Source of the DNA: an uncultured Verrucomicrobiales bacterium
Lineage (GTDB): Bacteria; Verrucomicrobiota; Verrucomicrobiia; Verrucomicrobiales; Akkermansiaceae
Length of the DNA: 64,000 nt
Assembly (NCBI GenBank): GCA_937969495.1
Contig: CALBVY010000030.1
Location: 1 to 64,000, forward strand
Direction of reading: 5' to 3'
Positions 26,217 to 35,266 of the stretch are shown piece by piece. The position numbers were made by a program, and so were the translations under genes. The number at the start of each line of letters is the position of its first letter. The first letter of the stretch is position 1. The notes beneath the pieces are model-generated. The model was given only the letters and a program-made list of their open reading frames with translations. It searched no databases and had not been told where the DNA came from.

Positions 26217-27212
26217 TCAATAGCCAAAACTAATCTTCACAGCATCACGCTTGAGCCGTAGCTCACGCCACTCATTAACTAAGCGTGAGGCCTCAATCAC
26301 TCCGCAACCTGATGGAATATACACATCCTTCTTGTCCCAATGGATACCACGAATGGTTACTACGGAAGTAAACTCTCCTCCTTTTAACAAACCAAATGGG
26401 GCGCCGAAACATGGCGGGCAGTCTAAACGCTCACGCCACTCCACCAAGAGTCTCAAGGTTTCCTGTGTTCTAGGAAGTGGCCCCAGAGCGGGAGTTGGGT
26501 GAAGTCTACGAATCAAATCATCCACTTGACGGTTAGCAAACAGCTCCACCTCAATGGGTGTGTGGAAATGCACTAGCTGTCCAAGATCCATGATACTACG
26601 TTGAGCACGTGCGACTTGACCAATATCAGAGAGTTTTGCCACGAGCGTTTGTGCCACAAACTCATGCTCGCGAATTTCCTTTCCATCTACAGCAAAAACA
26701 TCACGCTCATCCACCTTCGCCGTGCCAGCTAGTGCCATCGTCGTGAGACTTTTACCCTTAAGACTAAACAAAAGCTCAGGAGTAGCTCCACAAAAGCCTA
26801 CTCCACCTACGCTCCAGCCATAGGAGTAAAAAGGATCACTGAGATCAGGAAGCCCACCTAAAAGGTGATCCCCCTCACCCTCTAGAATACGTCCTTTTTC
26901 CGTAGCTACCGGAACTGACTTCTCCATTACCCCACGGGTAATCATTTCATTAATCTCACTGAATACTTGCGCAAAACCATCCGGCTCTAACTCCCTCCAC
27001 TCAATACTCGGTGATTTGTTCTCAAATCCCACTTCACCCAGCGACCTTACCTCTTCGACTTTAGTTGGGATTTTCCACGGCCGTGGATCAGAAAGGGTAA
27101 AATCGTTCCGGTAAAAGGCCGTGGTATCCTCAGGAGCTGAGGAAGACTCCTCAAAGGGCCCGTGACCAACCGTATAATGATCATGACCAGACTTCAAAAA
27201 AGCTATCTCCAT
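26217..27212 (-). CDS. menF: Chorismate-binding enzyme, isochorismate synthase-like
   Basis: 331 aa from the ATG at 27212; the track ORF starts 14 codons earlier at MWLLFP. The C-terminal chorismate-binding fold is recognisable: LAGTAKVDERD, GKEIREHEFVAQTLVAKL, LVHFHTPIEVEL, HPTPALGPLP and IPSGCGVIEASRLVNEWRELRLKRD. MenF makes isochorismate for menaquinone. PabB and TrpE share the fold, but the HPTPALG motif and lysine-rich ending fit isochorismate synthases better. No other men gene is in the window. It is divergent from dnaG. Confidence 0.78.
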   Translation of the reverse strand: MEIAFLKSGHDHYTVGHGPFEESSSAPEDTTAFYRNDFTLSDPRPWKIPTKVEEVRSLGEVGFENKSPSIEWRELEPDGFAQVFSEINEMITRGVMEKSVPVATEKGRILEGEGDHLLGGLPDLSDPFYSYGWSVGGVGFCGATPELLFSLKGKSLTTMALAGTAKVDERDVFAVDGKEIREHEFVAQTLVAKLSDIGQVARAQRSIMDLGQLVHFHTPIEVELFANRQVDDLIRRLHPTPALGPLPRTQETLRLLVEWRERLDCPPCFGAPFGLLKGGEFTSVVTIRGIHWDKKDVYIPSGCGVIEASRLVNEWRELRLKRDAVKISFGY

Positions 27213-27325
27213 TTCCTGCACCCCAGCAGTCAATAGAGGGAATAGCAACCACACAAGACTGAAGAATAGAGAAGAATTTGTATTTTGGTATTTGGTATTT
27301 TCAATTTGGAACTTACAAGGAAGTT

Positions 27326-29155
27326 ATGGGTCGCATTCCTGAAGAAACCATTGAGCAGGTCCTCGCCGCCACGGATATCGTGGACTTGGTGGGCAGCTAC
27401 TTGCCGCTGAAGCGGATGGGATCAAATTTCAAAGCTAATTGCCCATTTCATAATGAAAAAACTCCTTCATTTGTGGTGAACCCTTCACGGCAGAGCTACC
27501 ATTGCTTTGGCTGTGGTGAGGGCGGCAGCGCTATCGGCTTTGTCATGGCCTATGAAAACCTTCCTTTTACAGATGCCGTCAAAAAACTCGCCTCACGAAC
27601 CGGGATTTTAATTCAAGAGGATGTCTATGATCCAGAAGCAGATAAACGCCGACGAAAGAGATCTAGACTGCTAGAACTCCATAATGGAGCTGCCCGCTTC
27701 ATGCACGAGCAGCTCATGAAAGCACCTGAGGCACAACACGCCCGTGATTATCTAAAATCACGTGGATATGGTAAAAATATGGCTGAGCGATGGCTTGTAG
27801 GCTGGATGCCTGATCGGCCAAATGTGTTTCTCGATTGGGCAAGAGCCCATAAATTTAGTGGCCGTGAGCTCTGTGACAGTGGCATAGCCCTGCCCAAAGA
27901 CGCTGGAGGTATCTATGTGCGCTTCCGGAATCGGCTCATGTTTCCCATCCACAACGATTACGGCGACATCATTGCCTTCAGCGGTAGACAGCTCGTTGAC
28001 GATCCTAACACGGGGAAATACATCAACTCCCCTGAAACCCCCCTATTTAAAAAATCCAAGGTTTTCTTTGCTCTCGATAAAGCGCGACGGAGTATGACGA
28101 AGGACAAATTCGCCCTCCTCTGCGAGGGTCAGATTGATGTCATTGCCTGTCATGAAGCAGGTATTACCAGTGCCATTGCTACACTAGGCACCGCATGTAC
28201 CCCAGAGCATGCCCGCCTTCTTAAGCGCTACACCAGTGATGTGGTACTCTGCTTTGATGCAGATGGAGCGGGCTTCAAGGCAGCAGACAAGGCCTTTGCC
28301 ATCATGTCAGGAGAAGGTATGAATCTGCGTATGGTAGCCATGCCGCCAGGTGAGGACCCTGATTCACTGATGAAAAAAGAAGGTACGGAAGGCTTTCGTA
28401 AACTTGTTGATGAGTCACGTGATTATTTTGAAGTTAAACTCAATCATGAAATGCAGACTCGTGACCTCACCTCGGTCAGAGAGCGCGCCGCTCTAGCTAA
28501 TGACCTCGCAACACTCGTTGCCCACGTAGGTGATAAAATGACCAAGGATGCACTTATTAACCAAATAGCTACCCAGCTTGGGATCGGAACTGAGGAACTT
28601 CGAGGCGGTGTTGTCAAAGCGGAAAAACAGAAAAGACGCACGCAGTTCTACGATACTCGACAGAGTGCCAGAGATAAACAACAAGAAGAAACATCACCAC
28701 GCACCATTCCCACCGAGGTCAATGGCTCAGTTTCCTATCTATGCCATCTTGCACTCACCTCGCAAGAGGCTCAAGACTGGCTAGGAGAGCAGCTAGAATC
28801 ACTGATTGACCCTCTGAACTCACTTTCAGGAGGTTCGATACTCCGCCATATCCTCAGCCGCTGCCCCGATCCTGCAAAACCTGCCTCGATCCAAATTTTT
28901 ATCGATTCTCTAAGTTCAGAAGACCAGCTAGCGCTACGCTCTAGCTTAACGCAAGAACCACCTGTGAATCCAGTCCGCGCAGCAGAGGAAACCACAGCGA
29001 TGCTAGTTAGCACCCACTTTCAAAATAAGGAAGCCTCCATTCGGGCGCGTCTGCGTGACCCCGATCTAGGATCAGAAGAAATGATCGCCCTCATGAACCA
29101 AGCCAAAGATCTACAAGATATTCTTAAAAATCTTCAACAACGGTTTATTCGATAA
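27326..29155 (+). CDS. dnaG: DNA primase
   Basis: 609 aa from the ATG at 27326; AAGGAAG lies upstream, one of the few clear Shine-Dalgarno matches in the window. The zinc-binding domain has Cys39, His42, Cys60 and Cys63 (CPFH...CFGC). The RNA polymerase core follows, with the TOPRIM segment FALLCEGQIDVIACHEAG and DVVLCFDADGAG. The C-terminal helicase-binding region is weaker. DnaG makes primers for the replisome. rpoD, its frequent neighbour, is not here. Confidence 0.97.
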   Translation: MGRIPEETIEQVLAATDIVDLVGSYLPLKRMGSNFKANCPFHNEKTPSFVVNPSRQSYHCFGCGEGGSAIGFVMAYENLPFTDAVKKLASRTGILIQEDVYDPEADKRRRKRSRLLELHNGAARFMHEQLMKAPEAQHARDYLKSRGYGKNMAERWLVGWMPDRPNVFLDWARAHKFSGRELCDSGIALPKDAGGIYVRFRNRLMFPIHNDYGDIIAFSGRQLVDDPNTGKYINSPETPLFKKSKVFFALDKARRSMTKDKFALLCEGQIDVIACHEAGITSAIATLGTACTPEHARLLKRYTSDVVLCFDADGAGFKAADKAFAIMSGEGMNLRMVAMPPGEDPDSLMKKEGTEGFRKLVDESRDYFEVKLNHEMQTRDLTSVRERAALANDLATLVAHVGDKMTKDALINQIATQLGIGTEELRGGVVKAEKQKRRTQFYDTRQSARDKQQEETSPRTIPTEVNGSVSYLCHLALTSQEAQDWLGEQLESLIDPLNSLSGGSILRHILSRCPDPAKPASIQIFIDSLSSEDQLALRSSLTQEPPVNPVRAAEETTAMLVSTHFQNKEASIRARLRDPDLGSEEMIALMNQAKDLQDILKNLQQRFIR

Positions 29156-29192
29156 GGCAGATCATAGTTCTATCCTATGTCTAAATTTGGGC

Positions 29193-29223
29193 AAAAAAAA
29201 CAGAGCCCAATAAAGGACTCCGT
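29193..29223 (-). terminator. Intrinsic terminator of the coiled-coil paralog pair
   Basis: Read on the minus strand, ACGGAGTCC and GGGCTCTGT form a 9-bp stem (two G-T pairs) with a 6-nt loop, followed by a run of T residues. It lies about 33 nt after the stop codon of the gene at 29256. Confidence 0.75.
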
Positions 29224-29239
29224 TTGGAAAAATTCTAGC

Positions 29240-29259
29240 TTAATCAACTAGTTGATTAA
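29240..29259. repeat. 20-bp perfect palindrome at stop codon
   Basis: TTAATCAACTAGTTGATTAA is its own reverse complement. It covers the stop codon of the gene at 29256 and precedes the terminator. It may be a hairpin that protects the 3' end or a protein-binding site. Confidence 0.6.
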
Positions 29260-30068
29260 TTACTCACTGGCTTACTCAAAACAACAGCGTCACCTGGCTG
29301 AACAACCATTCCTGGAGTCATAGCTTTATAGTCAATGTCAGCAATGATACGGTTGCCTTCAATAGCATTGATCTTAAGATTACCGATATAGCCAGTACCA
29401 CGTTTAACGATAAGCTTAGAAACATTATTAACAGGCATATTGCTTGGAACACTAATGGTGACAAAGCCCCAATCATGATTCACTGCAGTGATACGCCCTT
29501 CGGCGGAATTCCCTTTGAGACGGCTTGCACGTTTAGCGATGCGTTGTTGCATATCTTCAATCTGCTCTTCACCAGCATCAGCGCGCTTTTCAGCTACCTT
29601 CACATTGACTTCAAGTTCTTCAAGTTGCTTATTTGCCAGTTTAAGATCGTCTTCTAGCTTCTGTACTAATCCTGGAATTTGATCGAGCTCCACATTCCCT
29701 CCAAGCTCAGCAGCAAGGCTCTGTTTAACTTGGACGATCAAGTCCTGAGTCTTATCCATTTTTTCCTTTTGCCCAGCAATTTTATTAGCCCATGAAGCTG
29801 CTGATTTTTTAGCAAGTTGAAGCTGACTTTGGGTGTTGTCACGGTTGGCTTCAAGCTCTGCGAGGATTTTTTTAGCAGTGTTAAGTTCACCCTCCATGGC
29901 ATCCGCTTCAGCGTCAGTTTTTTTGGTAGTTGCTTTGCGAGCTTCGTTTTCAGTATCAAGCTGCTTACGAGCAGCCTGCATTTTCTCAAACTTGCCCATG
30001 CTACTGTAAGAGAACCAACCACCTGCGGCGATGGCGACGATGGCGACGATGTAAATAATAGCTTTCAT
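29256..30068 (-). CDS. Membrane-anchored coiled-coil protein with C-terminal beta domain (paralog 2)
   Basis: 270 aa. An N-terminal membrane segment (AIIYIVAIVAIAAGGWFSY) is followed by a coiled coil to about residue 190 and a beta-rich C-terminal domain of about 80 residues (ITAVNHDWGFVTISV, KLIVKRG, GNLKINAIEGNRIIADI, VQPGDAVVLS). The same arrangement and C-terminal motifs occur in the gene directly upstream at 30127, so the pair arose by duplication. Function is unknown; the layout is MreC-like in being anchor, coiled coil and beta domain. A terminator follows the gene. Confidence 0.78.
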   Translation of the reverse strand: MKAIIYIVAIVAIAAGGWFSYSSMGKFEKMQAARKQLDTENEARKATTKKTDAEADAMEGELNTAKKILAELEANRDNTQSQLQLAKKSAASWANKIAGQKEKMDKTQDLIVQVKQSLAAELGGNVELDQIPGLVQKLEDDLKLANKQLEELEVNVKVAEKRADAGEEQIEDMQQRIAKRASRLKGNSAEGRITAVNHDWGFVTISVPSNMPVNNVSKLIVKRGTGYIGNLKINAIEGNRIIADIDYKAMTPGMVVQPGDAVVLSKPVSN

Positions 30069-30126
30069 AATACGTAAAGTAGGTGTGATGTGTAAATCGT
30101 TAGGAAATTAAATGATCAAAGGATCT

Positions 30127-30933
30127 TTATTGGGCAACGGCTGCGGTAGCTTCTGGCTTAGCGGCCTCACTCTCTGCAACGACAGTATCACCGATTTGTA
30201 GTGTGGTGCCATCAGCTACGGAATCCAGAACGATATCAGCAGCAGCTCGGCCTGCCTCAACAGCTGTTACTTGCAGCTTACCAATAACTTCACCACCGCG
30301 TAGAACGTCAAGGCGAGAATCTGTGACTACACCTTGAGAGTCACCAGCCGAGAGAATGACAAACCCCCAGTTACGATAAACGGAACTGATACTTGTGCGA
30401 AGAGAAGGAAAAGATTTCCCGGAGCTTTGAAGATCAATAAGCTTACGGACAGCGCTCACTCTTTCTTCTGCATTTTTACTACGCTGCAGTAGGTTTGCTA
30501 AACTTGTTTCATAAGTAGCAATCTCGCTTTGAGCAGCACTAAGATCACTCTGCATACGCTTTACTTTAGGAACCAACTCGTCTGGATCAGGTAGCCCCTT
30601 AAGAGTATCATCGGCATTTGCAATTTTAGCTTCATTAGCTTTGTGCTCAGCCGAAAGTGTATCTACTTCTTTCTTGGCAGACTCAAAAAGAGCTGTGACT
30701 TCATCAAACTCAGCCTGAACATCTTTTGCCGCTGCAAGATTCTTATCTCTATCAGCTTCTGCAGCTACAAGCCGAGCCTGTTCTTTAGCAAGTTCTTTTT
30801 CCGTAGATACTTTAAGCTGTAAAGCACTCTTGTTAGTAGCTATTTCTGCTTCATAGGCTCCTTTGTTCTTAAATGCAACAAAAGCTGCGGCAGCTAGGAG
30901 GACAGCTGCGATGGTTCCAAATACTGTAGACAT
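30127..30933 (-). CDS. Membrane-anchored coiled-coil protein with C-terminal beta domain (paralog 1)
   Basis: 268 aa, first of the tandem pair. It has a hydrophobic N-terminus (VFGTIAAVLLAAAAFVAF), a long coiled coil (about 25-165), then the shared beta domain: SISSVYRNWGFVILSAGDSQGV, LDVLRGGEVIGKLQVTAVEAGRAAADI and LQIGDTVV. The matching motifs (NWGFV, RGG-IG-L, ADI, Q-GD-VV) align with paralog 2. The last 15 residues are Ala/Glu-rich. The intergenic gap to paralog 2 is 58 nt, consistent with one operon. No named family was assigned. Confidence 0.78.
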   Translation of the reverse strand: MSTVFGTIAAVLLAAAAFVAFKNKGAYEAEIATNKSALQLKVSTEKELAKEQARLVAAEADRDKNLAAAKDVQAEFDEVTALFESAKKEVDTLSAEHKANEAKIANADDTLKGLPDPDELVPKVKRMQSDLSAAQSEIATYETSLANLLQRSKNAEERVSAVRKLIDLQSSGKSFPSLRTSISSVYRNWGFVILSAGDSQGVVTDSRLDVLRGGEVIGKLQVTAVEAGRAAADIVLDSVADGTTLQIGDTVVAESEAAKPEATAAVAQ

Positions 30934-31123
30934 GATTGTAGGTTAGTGTGTTGAAATCTTTATGATTTCTGTGTGATGAGTGAAACTACTGTCTAAAGGG
31001 GGGCGTCGGCAATACCAAACTTACGCAATTTTACTCTTGCACATGTTACTCTTTCCCTCTTCAGACTCGTTAGCGCAATGAAAGTAAGGTAAATCCATCC
31101 CTTACTTTGCCCTGCAATCCACC

Positions 31124-32845
31124 ATGAAGACCATTCTCCGTATTTTTTCCTATTTAGGTAAGTATCCAAGACTCGCCACAGCTCAGCTTGTCTGCGCGAT
31201 TCTTATGACTCTAATGTTATTGGCATTCCCGATGATGACAGGAAAAGTTAAGCGAGAGGTAATCGATAATGGCGCAATAGACTCCCTACTGCCTTTCATG
31301 GCTGTCGTTATCGTCGCCTTTTTCGCGCGCGATTTTTTTAATTTCCTGCGTATTTTAATCAATAATACATTTGAGCAAAAAGCGATCTACGACTTACGTT
31401 CTGAACTTTATGATAAACTTCAGCGACTTCGGCTAAAGTGGTTTGATGACCGCCGCACTGGAGACGTAATGACTCGTGTGGCAGAAGATGTTCCACAAAT
31501 GGAGCGAGTATTGATCGATGGGATCGAGCAGGGGCTCATCGCTGTTTTACAAATTTTAATTGTTACCATTTTTTTGATGACGCGCTCTCCCATCCTCGCG
31601 CTATCCGCACTGGCACCCATCCCTTTACTTATTATAGGCGCTTGGTTTTACACACGCCATGCAGCCAAGCGATACCGACAGGTCCGAAAAGCCACCGGGG
31701 AAATGAACTCCATGCTGCACGATAACATCGCAGGCATTCGGCAAATCAAATCATACGCCGCAGAGGACGAAGAGCATCAGTCTTTTAATAAAACATCAAG
31801 TGCAGTGCGAAAGGCCAATCTCGCGGTCATGAAAGCTTGGGCGATTTATTCACCGAGCATGAGCTTTTTTAACTCCATTGGCTATACCCTCGTGTTAGGC
31901 GTGGGTGCTTGGGAAATTCATAACGGTAGACTGGGTTCTGACGTGCTGCTAGAGTTCTTCACCATCATTTGGGCTTTGTATGAACCGATCACACGTCTAC
32001 ACCAGCTCAATCAGATGACGCAGTCTTCACGTGCAGCTGCCGAGCGCGTCTTTGCCATTCTTGATGAGGATAATGAAATCCATACCAAAGATGGAAATCC
32101 CCTCCCCGTTCCTCTAAAGGGACATGTTAAGTTCACGGACTTAAACTTCTCCTATGGTGACAGCCCTACACTTCGCAATATCAATCTGGAAGCAAAACCA
32201 GGACAAACCATCGCACTTGTAGGCTCCACAGGTGCAGGGAAATCTACCATTGTAAATCTCCTCTGCCGTTTCTATGAGTATAACAATGGCTCTATCACAA
32301 TCGACGGCGTAGAGCTCAACAAAACTAATAAAAAATCGCTGCGTTCTGCCATTGGCTACGTCACCCAAGACGCCTTCCTTTTCAATGGGCCAGTACGTGA
32401 GAATTTACATTTAGCACAGCGTGATGCCAGTGATGAGGCAATGTGGAACGCTCTTCGCGCGGCAAATGCTGAGCAATTTGTGCAAGCTCTCCCAGAGGGA
32501 CTCGACACCATCGTCGGGGAACGCGGGGTCAAGCTATCGGGTGGAGAAAGACAACGGCTATCCATTGCTAGAGCGTTACTCAAGAACCCTCCTATACTTT
32601 TGTTAGACGAAGCCACTGCCTCCGTAGACAGTGAGACAGAGCAGCTTATTCAAGAAGCCCTCGATCGGCTCATGGAAAGCCGCACCGCCTTTGTCATCGC
32701 CCACCGTCTATCAACCATCCGTAATGCCGACGTGATTCACGTATTAGACAAAGGTCGCATTATTGAAACAGGCACTCACAAAGAACTCCTAGCACTCGGC
32801 GGCAAATACACCAAACTTTCCAAGCAATCGTTTTTGGAAGAGTAA
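31124..32845 (+). CDS. ABC exporter, fused permease-ATPase (MsbA-like)
   Basis: 573 aa half-transporter. The N-terminal part (1-310) has about six membrane segments with FDDRRTGDVMTRVAEDV and the DNIAGIRQIKSYAAE coupling segment. The ATPase domain has Walker A GSTGAGKS (about 367-374), the Q-loop YVTQDAFLF, signature LSGGERQR (about 471) and Walker B ILLLDEATASVDSET. Exporters of this type move lipids, lipid A, peptides or drugs. The substrate is unknown. The gene stands alone, 113 nt before the NAD operon. Confidence 0.92.
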   Translation: MKTILRIFSYLGKYPRLATAQLVCAILMTLMLLAFPMMTGKVKREVIDNGAIDSLLPFMAVVIVAFFARDFFNFLRILINNTFEQKAIYDLRSELYDKLQRLRLKWFDDRRTGDVMTRVAEDVPQMERVLIDGIEQGLIAVLQILIVTIFLMTRSPILALSALAPIPLLIIGAWFYTRHAAKRYRQVRKATGEMNSMLHDNIAGIRQIKSYAAEDEEHQSFNKTSSAVRKANLAVMKAWAIYSPSMSFFNSIGYTLVLGVGAWEIHNGRLGSDVLLEFFTIIWALYEPITRLHQLNQMTQSSRAAAERVFAILDEDNEIHTKDGNPLPVPLKGHVKFTDLNFSYGDSPTLRNINLEAKPGQTIALVGSTGAGKSTIVNLLCRFYEYNNGSITIDGVELNKTNKKSLRSAIGYVTQDAFLFNGPVRENLHLAQRDASDEAMWNALRAANAEQFVQALPEGLDTIVGERGVKLSGGERQRLSIARALLKNPPILLLDEATASVDSETEQLIQEALDRLMESRTAFVIAHRLSTIRNADVIHVLDKGRIIETGTHKELLALGGKYTKLSKQSFLEE

Positions 32846-32897
32846 GAGACCTTCAAGGTGCGCACTTTAGTAAATAACCCTCCAATTGAAATTAAAT

Positions 32898-32931
32898 TTG
32901 ACACAGAGACAATTAATAAATAAATGTCTCT
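32898..32931 (+). promoter_or_regulatory. Promoter and candidate operator of the NAD salvage operon
   Basis: A perfect -35 box TTGACA (32898-32903) precedes the inverted repeat AGAGACA-N13-TGTCTCT (32905-32911 and 32925-32931), which sits across the -35/-10 spacer. A repressor bound there would block RNA polymerase. The obvious candidate is the NrtR-like Nudix protein encoded at the end of the operon. The -10 box is weak. Confidence 0.55.
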
Positions 32932-32958
32932 CGGACACTAATATTAAATACCTAAGAA

Positions 32959-33774
32959 ATGATCACAGTCAACAATCACGAAATCAAACATTTCACCTTC
33001 CCTGGTGGAGAGTGCCAAGTAGCCCTAGATGACATAGAGATTCACAATGTCACAGAGATCGAAGCATTTCTCTATACCTCAAATGAAATCATGCAGCTAC
33101 TACTTACCGTAGATGCACTACGTAGAGTTAATAGTGAAACCAAAATCAACCTAACACTTCCTTACCTTCCTTACGCTAGACAAGATAGAGTATGTAATTA
33201 TGGCGAGGCTTTATCCATTAAAGTAATGGCAGATCTCATCAATACACTCAAAGCAAATCAGGTTTATCTATTTGATCCACACTCTGAGGTAGCTGAGGCA
33301 CTGATTGATAATGTAATCGTCACTCCTCAGGAAGACATCGCGATACGGCTAAAAAACTTTATTTATGAAGAAAATCTCGTGCTTATTTCTCCAGATGCGG
33401 GTGCAGAGAAAAAAACCTACCGCCTCGCTAAAAAACTTCATAAGACAAAAATTCCTGTTGATGTTATCACAGCGAGCAAAAAACGTGATACTCAAACAGG
33501 GAATATCACAGAGACCAACTTATACGGCAATGTAAAAGGACGTAACGTCATCATCATCGATGACATCTGTGATGGAGGACGAACCTTTATCGAGCTCGCC
33601 AAAACACTAAAAGAAGAAGGAGCAGAAGACATCTACCTTTATGTCACGCACGGCATCTTCTCCAAAGGAATCGAAGCACTCACCCCTTACTTTAATCACA
33701 TATTTTGCTACTACAGTTTTCTAAAAACAGAAGAAGTAGATGCTCAACAACTAACAATTTTAAAAACCAACTGA
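32959..33774 (+). CDS. Ribose-phosphate pyrophosphokinase-like protein (short form)
   Basis: 271 aa versus about 315 aa for housekeeping Prs. Retained motifs are LPYLPYARQDRV (ATP/ribose-5-P site), FDPHSEV in place of DLHSxQ, and the PRPP-binding loop VIIIDDICDGGRT. It should make PRPP, the co-substrate of the nicotinamide phosphoribosyltransferase encoded two bases downstream. The divergent, short form is common in dedicated NAD operons. A separate housekeeping prs probably exists elsewhere. Confidence 0.85.
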   Translation: MITVNNHEIKHFTFPGGECQVALDDIEIHNVTEIEAFLYTSNEIMQLLLTVDALRRVNSETKINLTLPYLPYARQDRVCNYGEALSIKVMADLINTLKANQVYLFDPHSEVAEALIDNVIVTPQEDIAIRLKNFIYEENLVLISPDAGAEKKTYRLAKKLHKTKIPVDVITASKKRDTQTGNITETNLYGNVKGRNVIIIDDICDGGRTFIELAKTLKEEGAEDIYLYVTHGIFSKGIEALTPYFNHIFCYYSFLKTEEVDAQQLTILKTN

Positions 33775-33775
33775 T

Positions 33776-35260
33776 ATGAAAAATAATCCACTTACTGCCA
33801 TCGACTTTTATAAAGCCGATCACCGGCGTCAATATCCGGAAGGAACTACTGAGGTTTATGCAAACTTCACCCCAAGAGCGAGCCATCTTGCGCGAGTGAT
33901 CGATGAACACTTCGATAATAAAATCGTCGTTTTTGGGCTTCAGTATTTCATTAAAGACTTCCTCCAAGAAACTTGGGTGAAGGAATTCTTTGAACAACCA
34001 AAAGAAAAAGTCATCAAGGCTTACCAAAGAAGAATAGATACAGCCCTAGGCCCAAATGCCATTGATGTAACACACATCGAAAAACTACATGACCTTGGCT
34101 ATTTACCGATTAAAATCAAAGCACTACCAGAGGGTAAGCGCTGTCCTATCGGAGTGCCATGCATCACGATCGTAAATACTCTACCAGATTTTTTCTGGCT
34201 GACGAACTATCTGGAAAGTGTCATTTCTGCTTACCTATGGAAGCCGATTACATCTGCTACAACCGCCTTTGAATATAAAAAGTTACTCAAACAATATGCA
34301 GCGAAAACAGGAACTGATAAAGGGTTTATCCAGTTTCAAGCACACGACTTCTCTTTCAGAGGCATGAGTGGACTGGAAGATGCCGCTCTGAGTGGAGCTG
34401 GTCACCTTACCTCTTTCTGGGGAACAGATACTGTAGCAGCGATCGACTTTACCGAGCACTATTACGGAGCTAATGCTGATCAAGAAATGATAGGAGGCTC
34501 TGTGCCAGCTACTGAGCACTCTGTAATGTGTATGGGTATGCAAGATGGCGAACTAGGAACCTTCCAGCGACTCATCAATGAAGTCTACCCACATGGCATA
34601 GTATCTATCGTATCTGATACTTGGGATTTCTGGAAAGTGATCACGGAATATACTGTGATACTGAAGGCCCAAATCCTCGCTAGAGATGGCAAGGTCGTGA
34701 TCCGCCCAGATAGTGGTGATCCTGTAAAGATCGTCGCCGGTGATCCAGATGCGGCTGAGGGAACCCCTGAATACAAAGGAGCTATCGAATGCCTCTGGGA
34801 AGTATTTGGAGGAACTCGCACAGCGACTGGGCACAAGCTCCTCGATCCACACATCGGGCTTATCTACGGTGATTCTATTACATTAGAAAGAGCTGAGCAA
34901 ATACTACAGCAGCTTGAAACCAAAGGCTTTGCTTCTGGAAATGTAGTCTTCGGAGTAGGATCTTTTACTTATCAATACGTCACCAGAGACACCTTTGGGT
35001 TTGCCATGAAAGCAACCAGTGGGGTGGTCAACGGTGAGAGACGAGATATTTTCAAAGATCCAAAAACCGATAACGGCACGAAGAAATCTGCTAAAGGGCT
35101 CTTACGAGTCGAAAATGAGCAAGGAACCTATGTCTTGCACGATCAACAAACTGAAGAACAAGAAGCACAAGGCTCTCTTGAAACCGTTTATAAAGATGGC
35201 CGACTCATCAAAGAGTTCAACTTAAAGACAATTCGTGAGAATCTTGCTAAAGAGTTATAA
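33776..35260 (+). CDS. nadV: Nicotinamide phosphoribosyltransferase (NadV/NAMPT)
   Basis: 494 aa, the length of human NAMPT and bacterial NadV. Recognisable stretches are NPLTAIDFYKADHRRQYPEGT, NFTPR, the active-site region VSDTWDFWKV, DGKVVIRPDSGDP and GVGSFTYQYVTRDTFGFAMKAT. It joins nicotinamide and PRPP to give NMN, the committed step of one-route NAD salvage. It overlaps nothing but sits 2 nt after the PRPP synthetase gene and 6 nt before the macro-domain gene, so the set is clearly an operon. Confidence 0.96.
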   Translation: MKNNPLTAIDFYKADHRRQYPEGTTEVYANFTPRASHLARVIDEHFDNKIVVFGLQYFIKDFLQETWVKEFFEQPKEKVIKAYQRRIDTALGPNAIDVTHIEKLHDLGYLPIKIKALPEGKRCPIGVPCITIVNTLPDFFWLTNYLESVISAYLWKPITSATTAFEYKKLLKQYAAKTGTDKGFIQFQAHDFSFRGMSGLEDAALSGAGHLTSFWGTDTVAAIDFTEHYYGANADQEMIGGSVPATEHSVMCMGMQDGELGTFQRLINEVYPHGIVSIVSDTWDFWKVITEYTVILKAQILARDGKVVIRPDSGDPVKIVAGDPDAAEGTPEYKGAIECLWEVFGGTRTATGHKLLDPHIGLIYGDSITLERAEQILQQLETKGFASGNVVFGVGSFTYQYVTRDTFGFAMKATSGVVNGERRDIFKDPKTDNGTKKSAKGLLRVENEQGTYVLHDQQTEEQEAQGSLETVYKDGRLIKEFNLKTIRENLAKEL

Positions 35261-35266
35261 CCAATC

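Noticed and set aside
24923-26227. Longer start for the SHD1 metallopeptidase
   Set aside because: The signal peptide begins at the ATG at 26134; the upstream 31 residues overlap the end of the next gene and look non-coding.
27277-27310. Short TTTGGTA repeats upstream of dnaG
   Set aside because: Only two to three imperfect units in AT-rich sequence; probably chance.
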